A stretch of 64,000 nt of DNA from Candidatus Roseilinea sp. (GTDB lineage Bacteria > Chloroflexota > Anaerolineae > J036 > Brachytrichaceae), in the NCBI GenBank assembly GCA_025055235.1, contig JANWYN010000004.1, positions 1 through 64,000 on the forward strand. The letters are read 5' to 3'. This document shows positions 35,320-43,794 of the stretch, one piece after another. Positions within the stretch are counted from its first letter, which is position 1, and each line of letters opens with the position of its first letter. The notes beneath the pieces are model-generated. The model had not been told where the DNA came from, searched no databases, and saw only the letters and a program-made list of their open reading frames with translations. A program made the translations under genes and the position numbers.

Positions 35320-36423
35320 ATGGCAAGTGTGACCTATGAACATGTAACCAAGCGCTTTGGAGATGTCATTGCGGTGAACGATCTGAACATCTCCATCGCC
35401 GATCGTGAATTTCTCGTATTCGTCGGCCCTTCAGGCTGTGGCAAGACCACCTCGCTGCGCATGCTGGCCGGCCTGGAAGAAGTCACCGAAGGCAACATCT
35501 ACATCGGCGACCGCATCGTCAACGACGTGCCACCCAAAGATCGCGACATCGCGATGGTCTTCCAGTCGTATGCGTTGTATCCGCACATGTCGGTGTACGA
35601 CAACATGGCGTTCGGCCTCAAGCTGCGCCGAGTGCCGAAGGCGGAGATTGACCAGCGCGTGAAAGAAGCAGCGCGTCGCCTCGGCATCGAAGCATTGCTC
35701 GATCGCAAGCCCAAGCAGCTCTCGGGCGGCCAGCGCCAGCGCGTGGCGGTCGGTCGCGCCATCGTGCGCAACCCGGCCGTGTTCTTGATGGACGAGCCGC
35801 TGTCGAACCTGGACGCCAAGTTGCGCGTGCAGGCGCGCGCGGAGATCAGCAAGTTGCACATGCAGCTCGGCACCACCTTCATCTACGTCACCCACGACCA
35901 GGTGGAGGCGATGACGATGGGCACGCGCATCGCCGTGATGAAGGACGGCGTGCTGCAGCAAATTGACACACCGCAGGTGCTCTACGATCGCCCCGACAAC
36001 GTGTTCGTGGCCGGCTTCATCGGCAGCCCCTCGATGAACTTCTTCGACGCCACGCTCACCGCCAGCGGCAGCGACCTCTACGTAGATACCGGCGCCTTCC
36101 GCGTCAAGGTGCCCGAGAACAAGGTGGAGCCATACCGGGCGCACGTCGGCAAGCAGGTGATCTTCGGCATCCGGCCCGAGGACATTCACGACCCGGAGTA
36201 TGCCCCGCCCGGCATCCACCAGGCCATCGTCGAGTCAAAGGTGGATGTGACCGAGTTGATGGGCAACGAGGTGATCGTCTACCTGATGACTACGAACAAC
36301 AAGCCGTTTCTCGCTCGCGTGGACCCGCGCACCAAGGCTCGTGTCGGCAACACCATGGGCATGGCGTTCAACCTCGACAACATGCACATCTTCGACAAGC
36401 AGACGGAGAAGGCGATCCGGTAA
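35320..36423 (+). CDS. ugpC: Sugar-type ABC transporter ATPase (UgpC/MsmK/MalK-like)
   Basis: 367 aa ATPase that powers carbohydrate or glycerol-phosphate importers. Walker A GPSGCGKTT (36-44), Q-loop MVFQSYALYPHM, signature LSGGQ (134-138), Walker B LMDEPLSNLD and H-loop YVTHD are intact. The C-terminal ~120 residues are the OB-type regulatory domain (GIRPEDIHDPEY). No permease or binding protein lies nearby, and the gene has its own promoter and terminator, so it may serve several importers encoded elsewhere, as MsmK does. Start confirmed by GGGAGGATCGCTGC-ATG. Confidence 0.93.
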   Translation: MASVTYEHVTKRFGDVIAVNDLNISIADREFLVFVGPSGCGKTTSLRMLAGLEEVTEGNIYIGDRIVNDVPPKDRDIAMVFQSYALYPHMSVYDNMAFGLKLRRVPKAEIDQRVKEAARRLGIEALLDRKPKQLSGGQRQRVAVGRAIVRNPAVFLMDEPLSNLDAKLRVQARAEISKLHMQLGTTFIYVTHDQVEAMTMGTRIAVMKDGVLQQIDTPQVLYDRPDNVFVAGFIGSPSMNFFDATLTASGSDLYVDTGAFRVKVPENKVEPYRAHVGKQVIFGIRPEDIHDPEYAPPGIHQAIVESKVDVTELMGNEVIVYLMTTNNKPFLARVDPRTKARVGNTMGMAFNLDNMHIFDKQTEKAIR

Positions 36424-36452
36424 GTTTCGCCCCGCATTCGACACAGAAACAG

Positions 36453-36483
36453 ACACCCCGTGACGACTGTCGCGGGGTGTTTT
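36453..36483 (+). terminator. Rho-independent terminator after ugpC
   Basis: Perfect 8-bp stem ACACCCCG / CGGGGTGT (36453-36460, 36473-36480) with a 12-base loop that can pair further, followed by TTT. It ends 60 bases downstream of the ATPase stop. Confidence 0.75.
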
Positions 36484-36647
36484 ATCTTCTGTCGCTATCT
36501 TTCGTGAGCAATCGGTATCGAGAGGGCACTTCAGCTAATGTGTATCGTCACGTGTATGACCACTGTATCTTCCATCCAAGCCGTGCGCGCTGTACGCTAT
36601 GCCCAGAATTCACGCATGGCTTATCGACCTGCTGGAGACAAGACAAT

Positions 36648-37439
36648 ATGATGACCGAAACGACGCTGGGCTATGAATACTGGGGGCTGCTGGCATCTAC
36701 ATGGGACTTGTGGCGCGACGATACGGCCAACTGGGCGGACCGTCAGCTCTTTCTAGAGGTTATTCGCCGTTACGGCGAACCTGTCCTCGATATAGGGTGT
36801 GCCACCGGCCGGCTCATCCTCGACTTCCTAGGTCAGGGCATTGACTGCGACGGGGTAGATATCTCACCTGAGATGCTGGCGATCACCCACGCCAAAGCTG
36901 CAGCGCGCGGGCTGCGGCCAAATCTCTATCAGCAGCACATGGAGGCCCTCGACCTGCTGCGCGCCTATCGCACCATCCTCGTGCCGTCCAGCTCTTTCCA
37001 ACTGATCACTGACGCAAGCGCTGCGCAAGAAGCGATGCGCCGTTTTTACAGTCACCTTCTTCCCGGCGGTGTGCTTGTCATGCCGTTCTTCTTGCCTTGG
37101 CAGCCTGGCCAACCGCTTGAAGCGGACTGGTCGTTGGTGTTCGAGAAAGCGCGCGCCGAGGATGGCCTGAAGGTGCGGCGTTGGAGCTACGAGCGCTATG
37201 AGCCCAATGTGCAACTGTGGCACTCGAAAGATCGCTTCGAGGTCGTGCGCGGGGACGAGGTGATTGATACCGAGAACCACGAGCGCTCACCTGCCGGGCG
37301 ATGGTACTCTCAGGCCCAAGCCGTGGCGTTGTATGAGGCGAACGGTTTCGTCAACGTGCGTGTGACGAGCGAGTTCACGGACGCGCCCGCGGCTGAGGGC
37401 GACATGCTGTTTTGTGTGTGGGGCGAAAAGCGCAGTTAA
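36648..37439 (+). CDS. Class I SAM-dependent methyltransferase
   Basis: 263 aa. Motif I VLDIGCATGRLILDFLGQG, then VDISPEML and the motif IV region TILVPSSSFQLI. C-terminal beta-sheet residues (YERYEPNVQLWHSKDRFEV) resemble SAM methyltransferases of unknown small-molecule substrate. Two consecutive ATGs (36648, 36651) are possible starts, with GGAGACAAGAC upstream. The 165 bases between the terminator and this start hold no firm promoter. Context gives no substrate. Confidence 0.8.
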   Translation: MMTETTLGYEYWGLLASTWDLWRDDTANWADRQLFLEVIRRYGEPVLDIGCATGRLILDFLGQGIDCDGVDISPEMLAITHAKAAARGLRPNLYQQHMEALDLLRAYRTILVPSSSFQLITDASAAQEAMRRFYSHLLPGGVLVMPFFLPWQPGQPLEADWSLVFEKARAEDGLKVRRWSYERYEPNVQLWHSKDRFEVVRGDEVIDTENHERSPAGRWYSQAQAVALYEANGFVNVRVTSEFTDAPAAEGDMLFCVWGEKRS

Positions 37440-37455
37440 GCTTGAAGGAGTTGCG

Positions 37456-37698
37456 ATGTCGTTGCTGGTGTTGGCTTACCCAGAGCTATCCAACGCGGAT
37501 CGCGAATGCATCCGCGCCTTTCGCGAGCGATATGACCCTCTTTACTATCCCGTCGTCGCGCCGCATTTCACGCTGGTCTTCCCCACATTCGGCTGATCGG
37601 AGCCGGATTTTGCCGAGGAAGTGCGTGCACGCATCCAGGGTGTTCAGGCGTTTGAGTCTTGCATTGTGTATACCTTTGCCCAGGTGCAGCTGTCATGA
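37456..37698 (+). pseudogene. Truncated 2H phosphoesterase (LigT / 2'-5' RNA ligase-like)
   Basis: The first 46 codons read MSLLVLAYPELSNADRECIR then YYPVVAPHFTLVFPTFG, the N-terminal half of a LigT-type fold with the first HxTL motif (HFTL). TGA at 37594-37596 interrupts it. The same frame continues EPDFAEEVRARIQGVQAF to a second TGA at 37696-37698. The second HxTx half is absent, because the CPBP gene begins at 37695. It lacks half the catalytic site and is best read as a decayed gene. Confidence 0.65.
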
Positions 37699-38594
37699 GA
37701 ACGCTTGATCGAAGCCACCGGGCGACTTGGCTCGAGAGAGCACCGCCGTGGGCCTGGTGCATGCTCGGTGCGTGGCTCGTCAGCGTGCTCTACCTCGTCG
37801 CCGTCGGCAAAGCTGACAACGTCGCCATCTGGTCGTTCATCGGCGCATACCAGTTGCTGCTGGCGGGGATCATCGTCCGCCTCACCCACCCGATGCCAGA
37901 AGATGCGCCGAGCTTGGTGCCCACGACGACGCCCGTCACCATCTGGTCGCAACTCGGCGTCATCGGCGCGTTCATCGCCCTGACCGGGTTCGTGCGGACG
38001 TTGCCAGTGTGGTCGAACATGACCGCAGCCTTGTCTGCGCTCGGCGAGCGACTCTTGCCCGCGGAAATCGTCGGCGGCCCCGGCAATGCCATCGCCAACC
38101 CGGTGCAGTACTTCGCCTTGCCGTTCGTACTGTTGCTCGTGCTCGGCGCGCGCCCGGCCGAACTGGGCCTGGGTCGGGGGCACAGAGTGCTGCGTACGTG
38201 TCTGGCATGGATCGCCGCGCCCGCCATCTTTTGGATCGTCCTGTTGGCAAGCGGCCAGCTCACGGTCATGCGGCTGCTGCGCGCGGTGGTAGGCAACGCG
38301 CTGCAAAACGGTTTCTTCGAGGAGTTCCTGTTTCGCGGCGCGCTGCAAACGCGATTGAACAAACTGGTGCAGCCCGGTTGGGCGTTGGTGATTCAGGCCC
38401 TGGCCTTCGGCGTCTGGCACTTCAACGCGAATGCCGGCGTCGCGCCCGGCGACCCGTTTGCGGCGCTGGCGGCCTGCGTCGTCTCACAGGCGGTCAGTGG
38501 GCTGGCCTATGGCATCGTCTTTCTGCGCACACGTAACCTCGTCGCGCCGTCTGTGGCGCACGTGGTGATGAACGCGGTGGGGCGGACGCTTTGA
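37695..38594 (+). CDS. CPBP family intramembrane metalloprotease
   Basis: 299 aa membrane protein with about seven hydrophobic helices. Catalytic motifs of the Rce1/CAAX-protease-like family are all present: EEFLFR (E209, E210, R214), FGVWH (H242) and HVVMN (H289, N293). In bacteria these proteins act in prenyl-protein-like processing, bacteriocin immunity or signalling. ATG 37695 overlaps the LigT remnant's stop (ATGA). It converges on the reductase gene with 7 bases between them. Confidence 0.88.
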   Translation: MRTLDRSHRATWLERAPPWAWCMLGAWLVSVLYLVAVGKADNVAIWSFIGAYQLLLAGIIVRLTHPMPEDAPSLVPTTTPVTIWSQLGVIGAFIALTGFVRTLPVWSNMTAALSALGERLLPAEIVGGPGNAIANPVQYFALPFVLLLVLGARPAELGLGRGHRVLRTCLAWIAAPAIFWIVLLASGQLTVMRLLRAVVGNALQNGFFEEFLFRGALQTRLNKLVQPGWALVIQALAFGVWHFNANAGVAPGDPFAALAACVVSQAVSGLAYGIVFLRTRNLVAPSVAHVVMNAVGRTL

Positions 38595-38601
38595 GAAGTA
38601 C

Positions 38602-39138
38602 TTACCGCCTCACCACATACGTGCTCTGCACCATGCCGTTCGCGAACGAGCGCGACGACGCCAGATCGAGATGCACGTCCGCGCTCAGCGGGCCGAACAA
38701 CGGCAGACCTGCGCCAATCAGCACCGGAATCACCGTCAGCGTGATTTCGCTAATCAGACCCGCGTGCAGGAACGACTGGATAGTCTTGCCACCGTCCACG
38801 TACACGCTTTTGCTGCCGGTCGCTTCGAGATAATCGGCCAGCGCGCACGGCGCGAGTGAGCTGGACTCGATCAGCGGCTTCAAGTCATTCCGGATCGTGG
38901 CCTGGCCGCTGCTCAGCACCACAGTGCGCTTGGTCTTATACGGCCAGTCGCCGAAGGTCAAGACCTTCTCGTACGTGCCGCGGCCCATGAGCACGGTGTC
39001 AATCGAATCGCTGAAGGCCTGATAACCGCAGTCCTCGCCATCCGGCGCAGCCTGCGGCAGCCAGTCCAGGCTGCCGTCAGGCCGGGCGATGAAGCCGTCC
39101 AGACTCGTCGCGATGTAGACGCTGAATTTGATCGTCAA
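38602..39138 (-). CDS. Dihydrofolate reductase family protein (RibD C-terminal-like)
   Basis: 178 aa, the YyaP/YwjB-like branch of the DHFR/RibD superfamily. It starts with FSVYIATSLDGFIARPDGSLDWL, the conserved first strand and substrate loop, followed by VLMGRGTYEKV and SVYVDGGKTIQSFL, which binds NADPH. It is probably an NADPH-dependent reductase of a pterin or flavin-like compound; true folate reduction is not assured. The start is TTG with a strong GAGGAGGAAA site; no ATG lies nearby. Confidence 0.85.
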   Translation of the reverse strand: MTIKFSVYIATSLDGFIARPDGSLDWLPQAAPDGEDCGYQAFSDSIDTVLMGRGTYEKVLTFGDWPYKTKRTVVLSSGQATIRNDLKPLIESSSLAPCALADYLEATGSKSVYVDGGKTIQSFLHAGLISEITLTVIPVLIGAGLPLFGPLSADVHLDLASSRSFANGMVQSTYVVRR

Positions 39139-39168
39139 GATTTTCCTCCTCGATACAACGTGACATGA

Positions 39169-41001
39169 TCACTTAAAGCCGTTCATGGCCGACATCAAAC
39201 CATGCCAATGCACACGGCCATCCTCCGTCCGCGCCAGCAGCAAGATCGCTTCGCCATTGCCATCGGAGTGCCATCCACGTACAAAGATCGCGTCGGCCAA
39301 TGCCAGACCGGGTCCGATGTCGCGCGGCAACTGCACCTCCGGCAGGTTGGGCACGTCGCTAAACACCAGCGACGTTGTCATCCCGAGCTGTGTTCTGCGA
39401 AGCTCGGCGACGGCCTCGTCCGGCGTCAAGGTCACGCCTTCCGAGCGCCAATAGCCGATGACGAACGATTCGCCCATTAATGCCTTGAGCGCATCGAAGT
39501 CGCGCGCCGTCAGCGCCTGCTCCAACTTGGCCCGGATGCCGGCGACATCGCCTTCACCCGCCGCTGCCGCGCGCTCGCGCATCAGTTGCTCGAATTGCTC
39601 AAGCGGCATGGGCACGAGCGTGCTGGCGATCTCCAATGTCTGAGTCAGGTCGAACGAGCTGCTGACCAGATAATACGTGCCACTCTCCGCCCACCCCACG
39701 GCATAGCCTTCGAGCAAGTTGTGCGCAGTGCCCTTCTGATCTCGCAACTCGACGACGACGCCGGGGGTGTTCGGCCTGAGCGTGTCCGTTACCGACCCCT
39801 GCACCTCCACCCAACGAAACTCGCTGTTCGGGTCGGTCGCGCGGGCGCGAAAGCTGCGGTCGTTCGCCTCGGCGAACGCCGGATCCCAATTCAGCCCCTC
39901 CGGCAGGGCAAGTGGCAGCGCGATGCGCACTGCGCCGGCGCTGAGTTCAGGTTGCTGTTCACGCGCCTCGCCGATCAAGCCTTCGGTGAAGGTGCGGATG
40001 GCGCGCTTGTCGTCTTCGGTCGCCTCGCGTTCGCCGCGCCCGCCAAAGGTGATCTGCGTGACCACTTCTTTGTCTGTCACCCGCTGTTCGTATAGAGCCA
40101 ACTCGTCCACCCAGCGATACAGTTGATCCAACCCGCTTGGATTGAGGAACAGCGGCGTGAGTGGTGCGTTGGCTTCACACTTGCTGACGTAGACGCGCCC
40201 GGTCATCTCCACGCTTACGCATATCGGCGTGCGGTCGGGCGTCGTCTCCTGCCGCAGCGCAATGGCCGTCGCCCACGATGCGCCGGCCCGGCCGCTGCGC
40301 GCTTCGAAGTACATCAGTTGCGCCAGTTCGGCGATGGCGCGTTGATCCGCCGGCGTCGGTTGCTGGTCGCCTTTGCCGGTGAACACGATCTGGCCGGAAG
40401 GCGTGTTTGCCCGGAAGGTGGCGAAGCGCGCGACGTGCTGGTCGAGCAGCGCGCGGTTGGCCTGGTTGACGAAGCGGCCGGTCATCATCTGCCCGAAGCA
40501 ATCGCCGAACGCGAGGGCTTGCGTGCCAATCTCGGCCATGGCGCAACCCTCTACGTAGATGCCGTCGCCGCCTGTCCACGAGATGATCGTCTCACCGATT
40601 TCCGGCGGCGGCGCTTCGGTCAAACGATAGCGATACGCCTCTGGATCGGTGCGGAAGGTGTAGCGCTTCCCTTCAACCTCGAAGGTCATCTCGTAACCCG
40701 GCGTGACCACCAGTGCGCACGATTCGTTGGCGTAGCCCACGCCGAAGCAGGCGTCGGGCCATTCTCGTTGTTGCACCTCGATCAGCCGTGCGTCGCCGCC
40801 GGCTTCGCCCAGCCATTGTCGGAGCAGCATGCGCATGTTTTGCACGGCGATGGGTTCGCCGCTCGGCACAGGCGTGACGGTGGGGCCGGTAATCGGCTGT
40901 GCAGTCGCGTCACGGCGCGGGCTTTGCGTGATCGGAACAGCCTGGCACGCGATCAGCGTCAAGGCTGCCAGCGGGATGGTTAAAACCCTCACTCGAATCA
41001 T
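39169..41001 (-). CDS. Secreted lipoprotein of unknown function
   Basis: 610 aa. A signal sequence ends in the lipobox LIAC (C19), followed by a Ser/Thr/Pro-rich linker. Two similar segments (QQPTPADQRAIAELAQLMY and EREATEDDKRAIRTFTEGL) suggest a tandem repeat. The C-terminal ~110 residues (IRAKLEQALTARDFDALKAL ... GYWRSEGVTLTPDEAVAEL) look like an SnoaL/NTF2-like fold. ATG 41001 was chosen over GTG 41010 because GAGAGGTG stands at normal distance. It is divergent from the XRE/ATPase regulator 140 bases away. Its cellular role is not known. Confidence 0.7.
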   Translation of the reverse strand: MIRVRVLTIPLAALTLIACQAVPITQSPRRDATAQPITGPTVTPVPSGEPIAVQNMRMLLRQWLGEAGGDARLIEVQQREWPDACFGVGYANESCALVVTPGYEMTFEVEGKRYTFRTDPEAYRYRLTEAPPPEIGETIISWTGGDGIYVEGCAMAEIGTQALAFGDCFGQMMTGRFVNQANRALLDQHVARFATFRANTPSGQIVFTGKGDQQPTPADQRAIAELAQLMYFEARSGRAGASWATAIALRQETTPDRTPICVSVEMTGRVYVSKCEANAPLTPLFLNPSGLDQLYRWVDELALYEQRVTDKEVVTQITFGGRGEREATEDDKRAIRTFTEGLIGEAREQQPELSAGAVRIALPLALPEGLNWDPAFAEANDRSFRARATDPNSEFRWVEVQGSVTDTLRPNTPGVVVELRDQKGTAHNLLEGYAVGWAESGTYYLVSSSFDLTQTLEIASTLVPMPLEQFEQLMRERAAAAGEGDVAGIRAKLEQALTARDFDALKALMGESFVIGYWRSEGVTLTPDEAVAELRRTQLGMTTSLVFSDVPNLPEVQLPRDIGPGLALADAIFVRGWHSDGNGEAILLLARTEDGRVHWHGLMSAMNGFK

Positions 41002-41127
41002 GGTATTCACCTCTCAGTTTGTCCGCAAAGTCTTCAGCACCATGCACAATGGACTTCTTCATAGATGCGCTCCATTTATCCGCGATTCGGCCCGAATGGG
41101 AACGTACAACCCACATACTCTTACCGA

Positions 41128-41133
41128 TACAAT
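41128..41133 (+). promoter_or_regulatory. -10-like TACAAT next to the XRE-regulator start
   Basis: TACAAT lies eight bases before ATG 41142, again placing the predicted transcription start at the start codon. No ribosome-binding site is visible. Confidence 0.4.
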
Positions 41134-41141
41134 CCGCACCT

Positions 41142-43709
41142 ATGAGCACATTTGCGCAGTGGGCAAAGGAGCGGCGAAAAGGGCTGGATTTGACGCAGGC
41201 GGAACTGGCCGAGCTTGTCGGCTGCTCGCTCATCACCGTCGCCAAGATCGAGTCAGGTGAGCGGCGCCCTTCCAAACAGATCGCCGAACTGATGGCGCGG
41301 CACCTGCGTGTGCCGGATGAGCATCGCGCTGCATTTGTGGATTTCGCCCGTGGGCAGACCGAGGTGCCGCCGATGCTGGGCGCGATGCAGACTGTGCGCC
41401 AGCCCGCCTTCACCGGCATCCCGGCGGCTGCGATCACCGGCCGGCTGATCGGGCGCGAGCGCGAGCTGCAGCAGATCGCCGATGCGCTCCAAGCCGACGA
41501 CGCGCGGCTGATCACGTTGGTGGGGCCGGGTGGGGTCGGCAAAACACAACTGGCGCTGCGCGCTGCGCAGTCTGTCCGTGAGGCGTTCACCCATGGCGTG
41601 TGCTTCGTGGACGCCGCATCCAGTCGTGATGCAGCGCAATTGACTCAGGCAATGGCGCGAGCCATGCATGCCAGCGATGAATTCGATTTGCTGGCGGTCG
41701 TTCGTCACATCGCCAAGCTGAACCTGCTTTTGGTGCTCGACAACCTCGAGCAGGTCGCCGGGGCAAGCAGCGTGGTGGCGGAGGTCATCGCCGGTTGCCC
41801 GCGCGTCTGGGTGCTGGCCACCAGCCGCGAGGCGCTGCGCCTGGGCGGCGAGCGCGTGCTACCGGTGCAGCCGCTCAGCGTGCCCATCACGGTGCGTGGG
41901 GAGGGTGCGTCCACGGCTGATCTGGCACATGTGCCCTCGGTCGCGCTGTTCGTGGAACGCGCCCGCAGCGCTGATCCTCAATTTGACTTGACGCCCGGCA
42001 ATGCCCGCGCCGTGGCCGAGCTGTGCCGACGTTTGGATGGGTTGCCGTTGGCGTTGGAGCTTGCGGCCGCGCGCGTGGGGCTGATGACGCCGCAAGCGTT
42101 GCTGGCCAAACTCGCCCCAGCACAGCGCACCAACATCGAGCTGATCGGAGGCGGTGCGACCGGTGCGCCCGCGCGCCAGCGCACGCTGCGCAACACCATC
42201 CAGTGGAGCTATGACTTGCTCGACACAGCGGAGCAGTCCATCTTCCGCCAGCTCGGCGCCTTCGTCGGCGGATGCACGCTGGAGGCGGCCGAGGCAGTGC
42301 TGCGCTCAAGCGAGGGCGACGGGGCGGCCAGCGTATGGGACGCGCTGGCCGTGCAGCTCAACCGCAGCCTGCTACAAAGGCGCGAAGGGACGGACGGTGA
42401 TGTACGCTTCGTGCAGTTAGAGACCATTCGCGAATTTGCCATTCAACAGCTCGATGCTGCCCCGGACGCGCAAGACGTTCGTCGCCGGCACGCCGTTTAC
42501 TTCGCTGGGCTGGCCGAGCGCGCTGCTGCCTTGTTGCCGGGTCGCCGCTTGCAGGAGGGGTTGGCCCAGCTTGACGCCGAGTATGCCAATCTGCGTGCTG
42601 CGCTCGATTGGTTGTTGCAGCATGACCCGCCGCTGGCGCAGCGCATTGCGGTGCACTTGTCGTTGTATTGGGATGTGCGTGGCGACTTTCAGGAGGCGCG
42701 CACGGTCTATGTGGCCTGCTTGGCCGCTAATCCCGAACCGTCGCTCGATCGGGCTTGGGCGCTGTTGGGTCTCGCTACGCTGGACTACAACGCCTCGCGC
42801 CTGGATATTGCGATGGCGCGCTGCGATGCGGCATTGCAACTGTGCCACCGTTTCGGTGACAAGCGCGGCATCGCCCAGGCGTTGCTGGTGATGGCCTGGA
42901 CCACTGAAGGCAAACACAACGTTGCGCTGGCCAAAGACCGGTTCCGGCGATCGTTGACTGCGGCGCGTGAGGCTGGCGACGATTCCATTCTCGCGCGCGG
43001 GCATGTCACCTTCGCCCGGCTGTTCCGCGAGCACGAGGGCGACCTCGATGCTGCAGATGCTTCGCTGGAAGCGGCGCTGGCGATCTATCGCCGCGCCGGT
43101 GATCTTCGCGGCGTGGCGCACGCCTTGATGCAGCGCAGCGAGGTGGCGGCGGCGCGCGGCGATTACGCCACGGCCGTACGGCTGGCCGGCGAGAGCGTCG
43201 TGAGCTTCCGCGACCTGGGCGCGACAAATGAATTGGGTTGGGCGCTGGTGTCGCTGGGCGAGTCGCAACTTAACGCCGGCATGCTGGAGCGAGCGCAGCC
43301 AAACATCGAAGCCAGTCTGGCGACCTTCGAACGGGTTGGCGTGACATGGGGCGTCGCGATCAGCCTGCATCACTTGGGGCGTCTTGCGCTGCTCAAGGGT
43401 GAACGAGATACAGCGCGCTCGTACTACCTGCGCAGCATGGCGCTGTGCCAGACCTTGAATCGGACGCATATGACAGCGCGCTGTCTGGCTGGGCTGGCCG
43501 GTGTCGCGATTCACGAGGGCGACTTCCAGCGCGCCGCTCGGCTGCTGGGAGCGGCGCTGCCACACGTGCCCGGCGACCTCACGCCGGCTGATCAACGCGA
43601 ATATCAGTCGTTCGAGGAGACGGTGCGCGCAGCGCTGGGGGATGAAGCGTATCAAGCCATCACAGCGATTGTGGACTTGGGTGAAGCCGTGCAAATCGCG
43701 TTCGCATGA
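41142..43709 (+). CDS. XRE-type regulator with STAND/NB-ARC ATPase and TPR repeats
   Basis: 855 aa. Residues 1-~65 are an HTH_XRE domain (LDLTQAELAELVGCSLITVAKIE). Residues ~100-400 are an AAA-like signalling ATPase: GRERELQQIADAL, Walker A GPGGVGKT (128-135), Walker B LLLVLDNLEQV, and DGLPLALELAAARVGLM near the arginine-bearing helical domain. Residues ~480-855 are TPR-like helices. Such proteins gate transcription by ligand binding to the TPR part. The divergent lipoprotein gene is an obvious candidate target; this is inference. Many Chloroflexota encode this architecture. Confidence 0.85.
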   Translation: MSTFAQWAKERRKGLDLTQAELAELVGCSLITVAKIESGERRPSKQIAELMARHLRVPDEHRAAFVDFARGQTEVPPMLGAMQTVRQPAFTGIPAAAITGRLIGRERELQQIADALQADDARLITLVGPGGVGKTQLALRAAQSVREAFTHGVCFVDAASSRDAAQLTQAMARAMHASDEFDLLAVVRHIAKLNLLLVLDNLEQVAGASSVVAEVIAGCPRVWVLATSREALRLGGERVLPVQPLSVPITVRGEGASTADLAHVPSVALFVERARSADPQFDLTPGNARAVAELCRRLDGLPLALELAAARVGLMTPQALLAKLAPAQRTNIELIGGGATGAPARQRTLRNTIQWSYDLLDTAEQSIFRQLGAFVGGCTLEAAEAVLRSSEGDGAASVWDALAVQLNRSLLQRREGTDGDVRFVQLETIREFAIQQLDAAPDAQDVRRRHAVYFAGLAERAAALLPGRRLQEGLAQLDAEYANLRAALDWLLQHDPPLAQRIAVHLSLYWDVRGDFQEARTVYVACLAANPEPSLDRAWALLGLATLDYNASRLDIAMARCDAALQLCHRFGDKRGIAQALLVMAWTTEGKHNVALAKDRFRRSLTAAREAGDDSILARGHVTFARLFREHEGDLDAADASLEAALAIYRRAGDLRGVAHALMQRSEVAAARGDYATAVRLAGESVVSFRDLGATNELGWALVSLGESQLNAGMLERAQPNIEASLATFERVGVTWGVAISLHHLGRLALLKGERDTARSYYLRSMALCQTLNRTHMTARCLAGLAGVAIHEGDFQRAARLLGAALPHVPGDLTPADQREYQSFEETVRAALGDEAYQAITAIVDLGEAVQIAFA

Positions 43710-43739
43710 GCGCGATAGCGAAGCTGAAGCGCGCCAGCG

Positions 43740-43765
43740 GGGGAACGCTACAGAGAGCGTTCCCC
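43740..43765. terminator. Bidirectional hairpin between convergent genes
   Basis: Perfect 10-bp inverted repeat GGGGAACGCT / AGCGTTCCCC with a 6-base loop, between the convergent stops at 43709 and 43795. No T-run on either side, so termination is plausible but not proven. Confidence 0.45.
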
Positions 43766-43794
43766 TACCCACGTCAAAACATTCGGCGACCAAC

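Noticed and set aside
37456-37698. TGA at 37594 as selenocysteine codon
   Set aside because: LigT enzymes have no selenocysteine position there, the protein's second half is missing, and no SECIS-like hairpin follows.
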